Assembly: GCF_003097135.1 (NCBI RefSeq)
Contig: NZ_QEQL01000001.1
Coordinates: forward strand, 868,001 to 932,000
Direction of reading: 5' to 3'
DNA length: 64,000 nt
Origin: Pseudomonas sp. URIL14HWK12:I12
GTDB lineage: Bacteria; Pseudomonadota; Gammaproteobacteria; Pseudomonadales; Pseudomonadaceae
Program-made: the position numbers and the translations under genes
In this document: positions 63,955-64,000 of the stretch, piece after piece
Layout of the letters: each line of letters begins with the position of its first letter
Position numbering within the stretch: the stretch's first letter is position 1
Notes under the pieces: model-generated
Seen by the model: only the letters and a program-made list of their open reading frames with translations
Databases searched by the model: none
Told to the model about the DNA's origin: nothing

Positions 63955-64000
63955 ATGATGGACACAGCGTTGCTCGGTTTCACCTTCGCAGGCCTGGTGG
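63955..64000 (+). CDS. Start of a membrane protein gene (cut by window edge)
   Basis: Only about 15 codons are visible: MMDTALLGFTFAGLV. The hydrophobic start looks like a first membrane helix and resembles TauE/SafE-type permeases, but the fragment is too short to name. An inverted repeat CGCCGCG-CTAA-CGCGGCG (63915-63932) lies between it and the carboxypeptidase gene. Confidence 0.4.
   Translation, partial: MMDTALLGFTFAGLV

Overview
The window is chromosomal DNA of a fluorescent Pseudomonas, most likely of the P. putida group. The evidence is the high GC content, the Pseudomonas-type gene blocks (pap-mnmC with the NAGGN osmolyte operon and yheU; tpx with muxABC-opmB; tamAB with xthA; fumC with bolA), a PrrF small RNA and a Crc-titrating type small RNA. 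I saw no rRNA, tRNA, CRISPR array, transposase or prophage structural gene.

Layout. 0-9.6 kb is mostly housekeeping: the start of an arabinose-binding protein gene, galM, bolA, a DUF2059 protein, fumC, RNase Z, a polyphosphate:AMP phosphotransferase, mnmC and a LuxR solo. 9.9-14.7 kb is the three-gene operon for the compatible solute N-acetylglutaminylglutamine amide, followed by yheU. 14.9-22.1 kb is a signalling cluster: a very large hybrid kinase, CheR- and CheB-type enzymes without chemoreceptors, a receiver-kinase and two single-domain receivers. 22.2-27.4 kb holds two orphan regulators (RpiR and AraC types), a methyltransferase and DNA polymerase II. 27.5-36.5 kb is a four-gene RND efflux operon (mux type), followed by tpx. 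37-47 kb is mixed metabolism and transport: a small acidic protein, an alpha/beta hydrolase, moaA, a stand-alone aroA, an EamA exporter, two glycosyltransferases, a YebC-family regulator, and an MFS transporter with a LysR regulator. 46.9-51.4 kb carries small envelope and stress proteins, a Fur-like protein, and a Mor-like regulator with two paralogous DUF2589 proteins. 51.4-57.7 kb is tamB/tamA and xthA.

57.7-62.7 kb is the most unusual part. It begins with an AT-richer island of unrecognised minus-strand genes and possible micro-ORFs. Next comes a plus-strand RNA locus with a near-perfect sigma-54 promoter, a CbrB-like upstream site, about six A-rich CA motifs and a terminal 22-bp palindrome; I read this as a CrcX/CrcY/CrcZ-family RNA that titrates Hfq/Crc. 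It is followed by a LexA/CI-like repressor that appears to have lost its cleavage site, catalytic Ser and catalytic Lys, a DUF3077 gene divergent from it across an operator array, a Fur-controlled PrrF small RNA, and a small hybrid protein made of sigma region 4, a FecR N-terminal domain and one membrane helix. An M14 cytosolic-type carboxypeptidase and the start of one more gene close the window.

Starts were chosen from ribosome binding sites, family length and signal peptides, and several differ from the longest open frame. All family assignments come from reading motifs by eye; no database search was run.
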